From NCBI GenBank assembly GCA_032719365.1, contig CM064871.1:36553566-36617565 (forward strand): DNA of 64,000 nt, read 5' to 3'. Origin of the DNA: Prinsepia uniflora. Taxonomy: Eukaryota > Streptophyta > Magnoliopsida > Rosales > Rosaceae. Positions 57,816 through 64,000 of the stretch are shown piece by piece; position 1 is the stretch's first letter; every line of letters begins with the position of its first letter. Below the pieces are notes generated by a model that saw only the letters and a program-made list of their open reading frames with translations, did not search any database and was not told the DNA's origin. Position numbers and translations under genes: made by a program.

Positions 57816-60210
57816 TGAGATGTGAGAACGAGATAGTAACGAATTACTTCATTTTGGAGGTGCATAAATAGTTATTAATGGACAGGAGATCTGGGTATGA
57901 GATTGATTGCAGACACGTGGTTATCCAAGTGTGTTGATGATTTGGGAAGTCCACTGGTTGGACTTGACACTTAGTTGGAAGCATACCAATTTTTCCAACA
58001 TGGTTGGAACTTCAGATTCGAGGAGAGTTATGATTGAGGATGCGAGAGGAGTGTTTGTTTCAGCATTGGCGATGGATATTCTGAAGTCACAGAAGGTGAC
58101 TTCTCATTTTCTGCCCATGGCAGATGATGGTTGTTGTCACTAGTACGTTGAGTGTGTATTGGTTGGTGGACCCGTGTTGTGTTGTTGGGCCATCAGGAGG
58201 AGTTGAGTATTTCGAGGCTAGGTGAATGAGATTTCTCATTTTCTGCTTGGTGGTACAGTGTTGAGTTACTTGGTGTGGTGGGTGCAGTGAGTTTGTATTT
58301 GTACTCATGTAGGATGAATGTTGATGTCATCGTCTTGGATCATCTTTGATTTTCCCTAGGTAGGATGACAAGGATCGGAATGAGGTAATTGGAGAGGACC
58401 CACAGTCTCGACATGTCTCGTCATTGACTGATCTGCTTAGATGTGAGGACTAGTTGAGGAATGTTGTGGCTGACAAAGGATTCAAGAGGGTGTAAGACCC
58501 TATGATCAGATTTCAGGTGGATTATTAGCTAAGTGAGCATGTGTGGATCTTAGGTGGATCAGGATTGTGATGTTGTGGACATTGGGCATTGTGACGATCT
58601 AGGATTGTGATGTCACCGATCGGGTGAGGTGGTGATGGATTTGGCTCGTGATCTTGTTGATTAGGCTAGATGGATAGTATATTGCCCTGTTGTGAATATT
58701 TGGATATGGGGATGTTGGGAATGAACTTCTTTTCAAAGTTAATCTTATATGAAACGATACTTGAGTGAGTTGAGATGTTTACGATTTGGCTTGGGTAATT
58801 GACTTTGTGAACGAGTGGATATCCGACGGGGTCGGTTTTGGTCAACCTTAAATGTGTGGATGATGGGATTAGCTTCCCTATGAAATCAATTTAATGTAAT
58901 GTGTTAACTGAATGAGTAGGTAACTGATAGGTTCAGAGTTGGTGCGTCTCGGTAGACGTGGTTGAGTTTGGATGCCCAATTGGCATGAATGGGTACGCCT
59001 TGGCAGGCGTGAGTCAGATTGGTACGTGTTGGATTTCATGGTTGGGAATAGACGTTGTGATGCTGGTTGGGTGACCATGGGACTCAGAATGGATGATGAG
59101 TTGGAGTTTTGATCGGTCTAGTACTGGACTAGACATATGGACTCCAGAATTGAAGCGTGATTAGTGACGAGCTATGTAGTAGGCGGGTTGGTGGATGGAT
59201 GTACGTATAGTGTATGTGTGTACGTTATGCGAGGATCGATACTGGATAGGCCGAGTGGTGCCTGGTAACGGTACATAGGATGTACCAGTGGTGTGTGGTT
59301 GAGAGTGTTGGTAGTCGGCTTAGTTCTAATAACATTGGATTGGTTGAGCACGTGAACTGGACATTGAATACTATGCGCTGGGCAGAATGATATTGACGAA
59401 TTCAGTGATTGTATGAGTAGGTGCTCAGAGTCGTTGATGGTTAATGGAACCTTAGAGTTGAGATGTGCATTACTGTTGGGCAGGTATTCGATGGGGTCCA
59501 GTTACACACATGTCTAGTGAGATGTTGGTGTACGTGTACTCAGGTTGAGTGAGTTGGTGGTTGGTGTAACCACGGGTTGTTTTGCGTGGATCGGCTGCTC
59601 TGTGATTCTCACTAATGGCAGCATGGATTATGAGGAAATTTTGGTACGAGGTACCTTGGTGCGACCCTAGAGTGAGTAAGGGTGTGTCGGTGATTCGAAT
59701 TGCAACCTTGGAGCCGTGAGTGACGACTGAGTGCGACGTTATGGAACGTGTAATGTTGACATGGTAAAACTCAAGAATTGTGGAGAAATTGTGAGATTTG
59801 GTAACTCTCGATCTGGGTGAGATGTCAGATTGATTTGCAACTGGCAAGTGGTGATGGTTTGGCTAAAGGTGTTAATGTGGATTGATGAGTAGGATTTGGT
59901 GACTCCTAGTGGGAGCAGAGGTTAGAGTGAATTAGTGATTGAGAGAAACTATTAAGATGAATATGTCCAAGCAGGGTAGAATTGTCAAGCGGTATTAACT
60001 CGGATCATGTGATTAATTTCACTCGAGGTGGTCGAGTGTAGTCGATATGAGGTGAGTTCGTGATGGAACGTCAAGGTGCAAACAAGTATTGTTCTGATTA
60101 GTTGGTGTACAAGTGTACAGATGGTGTGAGATCGAATTGTTCTCCACGAGGTGAATGCAGAATCGAAATAGTTGGAATTTCGAGGACGAAATTTGTTAAG
60201 GGGGGAAGGT
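57816..60210 (+). other. TE-D internal region, last part, with polypurine tract
   Basis: Non-coding. 58490-58690 and 59215-59345 are similar to TE-I (43420-43630 and 53555-53670). The end holds AATTTCG-AGGA-CGAAATT (60176-60193) and the polypurine tract AAGGGGGGAAGG before the 3' LTR. Confidence 0.8.
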
Positions 60211-62983
60211 TGTAACGACTCGTCCCGAGTATCGGGATTAAATATTAATTAATTATGGTTTAGAATGACTAATCGGAGATTAGTTGAGAGAAATCAGGCG
60301 AAATGTGTAAAATGACCGTTTTGCCCCTAGCGTGGGTAAAATGTTGACTTTTGACCCGAGAGGTCCGATGGCCTAGGGCCGAGGACCGTTACGTAGATCG
60401 GGTCGATATGAATCCATAGAAAGACGGCACGTCGAAATCGGAGGTCGAACGGAAAAGTTATGGTCACGGGAGTGAAGTCAATTAAACGTACGAACCAAGA
60501 GTTTGATTAAAATAATAATAAAATACTATAATCTGATTTAAACCTAGAATTAATCTAGACCCTTGGATGAGTGACAAGTGTCACTCATCCCACCCTTACT
60601 TTTCCCTAAATGGTGGATCTTGTCCTATTGGCTAATTAAAATATGTTTTAATTTCCTCAATTGACCTCAGCCATCCATCTCCTTCTCAAGATTGTATCTG
60701 CACCCTCCATTCCATTCCATCTAATCCTTCATCACCATCAGCTAACATCTTCATCTTTGGCTTATTTCGAACCCGTGCACCACCATTGTCTTACAAGCTC
60801 CACAACCCTCACACCTTGACCTAACCTGACATTATGACTGGATGAGAGAGGCTAAGCATGTGACGGTGAGGCGAGGACGAGAAGGCAGGGAGGATTCCGT
60901 GGCGGAGGAAAAACAAACAAGCTTATTTTTATGTTCAAAAATGGAAAATCGATTTTGGTTGGCTGTTGATCGCGTTGGAGGAGTGGATGGAGTTCCTGAG
61001 GTCGAGATGACCATGGTGGTGGCCACGAATGAGCTCTTGACGACGAGGTGAGTGAGAAACCAGATAAGGCCATGTTACTGTTTAAAAATGGCAACTTGCA
61101 AATTGTTGGTTGATGATTGATCTGGTTGATCAATTAAGCTTTTGGAGAGTGAGGCGAGTCCGTAGGAGCTGGATTCCAAGAAAATTGTGGCCAGGATCGT
61201 GAGCTACGACGGTCGAAGGTGGCCGGTTCAAACCAGGGATCGGGAAGGTGTTTTCTTGCCCCTAAACTCACGATTTTATCACGTAGATGAATAGGAAATG
61301 TTTGGACGAATCTAATGGTAGAAATAGGATGAAAAATGGACCGTAATTTTGAAGAAAACCAGGAGCACCGGTTCACTTGGACCGAACCGGTCTGAACCGG
61401 CTTAACTGAGGAAGACGATGAACAGTACCCCCTGGCGCTTGGGCTTCACGCGTAGGCGCTTGTGGCGGCGCATGGGGTCGTATGGGACACTTTTGGGACA
61501 TGTGTTCAACATGAGTTTTAATCTATTCGATGTAACGAACATTTTTGGGCTGGTTTCGTGTCGATAGGATATCGTCTCGATATGTTTCGAGGTGTCGGAA
61601 GGTTTAGGATCGAGTTTAAAAATAGTTAAAAATTCGGGAAAATTACGGGGCTTTAGTGAGAGGTTAATGGAGAGGTTAGTAACCCTCTAGTATGATTTGG
61701 ATAGGTTTGGAAGTCCCGATGATAGTGGTGTGGCCCGGTAAAGCTTATGGCATGCGTATTGAGGCGGCAACGTAGGACGGTCTGTGAGTGGACTTCATTT
61801 TTTAAACTGTGATGCATGCATAACTATTTTATATGTTTTACATATGTGATTTCTATGATGATGCTTGTGGCACTGGTGGTTCACGTGATTACACGTATTT
61901 CGAGGTAATTCAGTATTTACACGTATTTCGAGGTTTACAAGTTTATGTTATTACTATGTGATTGAGAATTCAATAATGGTTCTATGAAATGGTTTTGGTT
62001 TTGGAAATATGAACTCAAGCATGAGACCCATTTGAATTATGTGATCGGGCCAGGGGCCCAGTGGTTTACAAAATCGGGCATGAGGCCCATTTGAGTTTAT
62101 AAATGTGATTTCCGGTCTGGGACCCTAAGTTTCATAAATGTAATTTTGGGTCGGGGACCATAAATGATTTTGTGATGTTTTATGGGAATTTTGGGTAGGG
62201 CCCATTGAGATGTTTTGAAATGACTTTGTAAAACTGTTTCCATATACCATCTTGATACGAGGATGTGTGATGGTATCCTCTAAGTGTCTAGGACACTGGG
62301 TAAGTCATGGTGCATTGCCTGCGAGGGGTCATTTTACGGAGCTACCGGACCGCATAGTGACTCAGGAGCAGGATTGCTATGATTAGATGTCTGGGACATC
62401 AGACATATGGGATGTCAGAGATATTAACCCGAAGAGACCCCGGGTAGCACGCGTTGCTTATTAGCGTGAGATATGCCGTCTGGGACGTCAAGCGTCTGGG
62501 ACGCTAGGCATCTGGGTTGCCGAGGATGGTTATGTGGTAAATATGGACTATTGGATCTATGAAAAGGTTTTTCGGTTGGATTTGTGTTTATGCATTTGGG
62601 CAGTGGCCTACTTGGTTTTGGATTTACGGTTTTTTTTTTGGGCTAAGGCCCTAATGGCTTATTTGAGTAAATGATTTGATTACTAATTTCCGATGCATGC
62701 ATACTTTTTAGTGAAGGGCAAAAACATCTTTATGAAATGTGCTTTTATGAATTTATTGATTTTCGTCCACTCACAGTTCTGAATGGTTTTATTGCCTTTC
62801 AGGTTGATCACGGATGTGGGCTGTAGCAGACACCGAGACTTCGCACTCCTCCACCGATCCTGGCGCGCTCTGGGAGTCCCGTATGGGCTGAGGTACGTAT
62901 TATCCTTTTTCTGGCACTTCGTGTTAGACATGAGCATGACGCATCCCACGTTAATCCCGGAGGGATTGGGATGGGTTGTGTCA
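60211..62983 (+). repeat. TE-D 3' LTR, 2773 bp
   Basis: It runs from TGTAACGACTCGTCCCG to GATGGGTTGTGTCA and is complete, unlike the 5' copy. Micro-hairpins lie at 62386-62416 and 62474-62521. The first is GATGTC-TGG-GACATC, whereas the 5' LTR has GACGTC-TGG-GATGTC at the same place. Confidence 0.92.
62386..62521 (+). repeat. Micro-hairpin groups in TE-D 3' LTR
   Basis: The units are GATGTC-TGG-GACATC (62386-62400), GACATA-TGG-GATGTC, GCCGTC-TGG-GACGTC, AGCGTC-TGG-GACGCT and GGCATC-TGG-GTTGCC. They correspond one to one with the units at 21134-21270 in the 5' LTR and 17600-17753 in TE-B. Confidence 0.85.
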
Positions 62984-64000
62984 ATGCATGCATAGTAAAA
63001 CTATTTATCAAACCACATATGTTTAAACAACCATATTTAGGTTCTCAACCCCATGTTCCGTAAATTCAAGTCACGCGGGCCCCTGCTCAAAACCATTTAC
63101 ATAAAACCATAACCATATTAAACATATGTGGGAACTCAGCCCAAATCCATTTATCATTCATAAAATACAATTCTGCAAAACCAAGAAATCATGTTTATCA
63201 TAAATCATATAACCAATCCTGCCACAATATCTGGAGCTACGCGCGTGCTACCCGGGGTCCAAAATCCCAAGTCTCCCCCAGGTCCACCCAGGTCAATGTC
63301 CGTAGATCAATAACCCTCCCTGGGGGTTATAATCCATAGCCTTCCTGAGAGTAAAGTAACCAACGGGGGCGACTCCACTCAGTTAGTGCTCCGTGACTAC
63401 TCCGGGGTCCACCTAGGCCAACCACCCTCCCCGGAGGAGACAATCCATAATATAAAGGATGGTACGAAAAATCGTTTGAAAACATTCTCGAAACCTTTCA
63501 AGGATTCATGCCCGGTCCCCATAAATCGTCATGAACTAGAAATCCATTTATGAGTCCCTGACCCGAAATCACAATCGTAAACCATAACTGGGCCCTAAGC
63601 CCGAATTCACAAACCCACTGGGCCTCATGCCCGATTTTGTAAACTAAATGGGACTCGTGCCCAATTTCATAAACCAAATGGGCCTCGTTCCCGATATGTA
63701 AGTTAACTGGGCCTCGAGCCCGATAAGCAAACCAATTGGGCCTCGAGCTAGGTACGTAAACCAACTGGGCCTCCGGCCCAAAGCCTTGTTAAATCAAATG
63801 GACTTCAGGTCCGAGAGTTCATAAATCAAATGGGTCTCGTGCCCGATTCTATATTTCCAAATCCGAAATCAATTCAAGAACCAATTAGGCTTCTAGCCCG
63901 AAAACATAACTAAATGGACTTCGAGTCCGAGGGTTTCAAAAATAAATGGGTCTCGAACCCGAGTTTACCATTTCAAATTCAAAACCATTTCATGAAATCA
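62984..64000 (-). mobile_element. TE-C: reversed LTR, right piece, runs off the window
   Basis: This continues from 18812 after the 44-kb insertion; it starts with the second copy of atgca. It reads as the reverse complement of LTR middle sequence, including blocks that match the TE-G LTR (for example 63236-63445 against the region around 29410-29640) and a long hairpin array at 63587-63963. The start of this LTR lies beyond 64000, so solo or full-length status is unknown. Confidence 0.85.
63587..63963 (-). repeat. Array of about 12 GGGC..GCCC hairpins with covarying arms (TE-C)
   Basis: Units of roughly 30 bp contain an arm, a 4-5 nt loop and the complementary arm. Most arms are GGGC/GCCC, but several units are GGAC/GTCC (ATGGACTTCAGGTCCGAG, ATGGACTTCGAGTCCGAG) and one is GGGT/ACCC (ATGGGTCTCGAACCCG). 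A few are imperfect (GGGCCTCGTTCCC). Confidence 0.85.

Larger units (their letters stand above)
18813..62983 (+). mobile_element. TE-D: large non-autonomous LTR retrotransposon, split by nested insertions
   Basis: Its 5' LTR starts at 18813 (TGTAACGACCCGTCCC) and its 3' LTR ends at 62983. The exact TSD atgca is found 44 kb apart, at 18808-18812 and 62984-62988. After the 5' LTR comes a primer site TGGTATCAGAGC (26050-26061), and before the 3' LTR a polypurine tract (60197-60210). Its own internal sequence is what remains between nested elements: 26048-27377, 38078-38284 and 57816-60210. No protein-coding region was recognised in it; parts match the interiors of TE-I and TE-G. This places it among large retrotransposon derivatives (LARD-like). 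Confidence 0.88.

Overview
The window is plant nuclear DNA, probably from a eudicot, although nothing seen fixes the species. It holds one host gene at the left edge. Nearly everything right of about 9.9 kb is a stack of nested LTR retrotransposons. No bacterial features, tRNA genes or CRISPR arrays were seen.

Region 1 (1-8.2 kb, minus strand): a calmodulin-binding transcription activator (CAMTA) gene. Eleven exons can be joined in frame into 981 codons that run from the CG-1 DNA-binding domain through TIG, ankyrin and IQ/CaM-binding segments. The 3' end lies off the left edge. One intron carries a small TRIM retrotransposon (3173-3588) with an exact 5-bp target-site duplication (TSD). Upstream of the gene are a low-complexity tract and a 625-bp hAT-type MITE (8653-9277) with an exact 8-bp TSD.

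Region 2 (9.9-18.5 kb): two large solo LTRs in plus orientation (TE-A 9963-12923 with TSD taccc; TE-B 15895-18272 with TSD tgtgt/tgtgc). TE-B lies inside an older, reversed LTR remnant.

Region 3 (18.5-64 kb): a reversed LTR (TE-C) is split by TE-D, whose outer ends are 18813 and 62983 and whose TSD atgca is found 44 kb apart. Three insertions sit inside TE-D. The first is a truncated reversed Gypsy element (TE-E) that broke a Cassandra-like TRIM carrying a 5S-rRNA-like segment (TE-F). The second is TE-G (27378-38077), which itself contains solo LTR TE-H (31307-34195, TSD gtact). The third is TE-I (38285-57815, TSD tgaga), which contains TE-J (44076-53543, TSD tgtac). Only TE-J keeps long coding sequence: gag, protease and reverse transcriptase of a Ty3/Gypsy chromovirus, most like Tekay/Del. 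A deletion fuses its RNase H to the tail of its integrase. TE-D, TE-G and TE-I have LTRs, a tRNA-Met-type primer binding site and a polypurine tract, but share a long internal region without coding potential. They look like large non-autonomous partners of coding Tekay-type elements.

The most unusual signal is structural. Many LTRs carry arrays of very short inverted repeats whose arms change together while the loop stays fixed. Examples are GACGTC-TGG-GACGTC, AGCGTC-TGG-GACGCT and GGCATC-TGG-GATGCC; also GGGT..ACCC with GAGT..ACTC, and GGGC..GCCC with GGAC..GTCC. There are also covarying hairpins at the U5 end next to the primer site and a perfect hairpin just before the polypurine tract. 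All calls come from reading the sequence by eye; no database search or folding was run.
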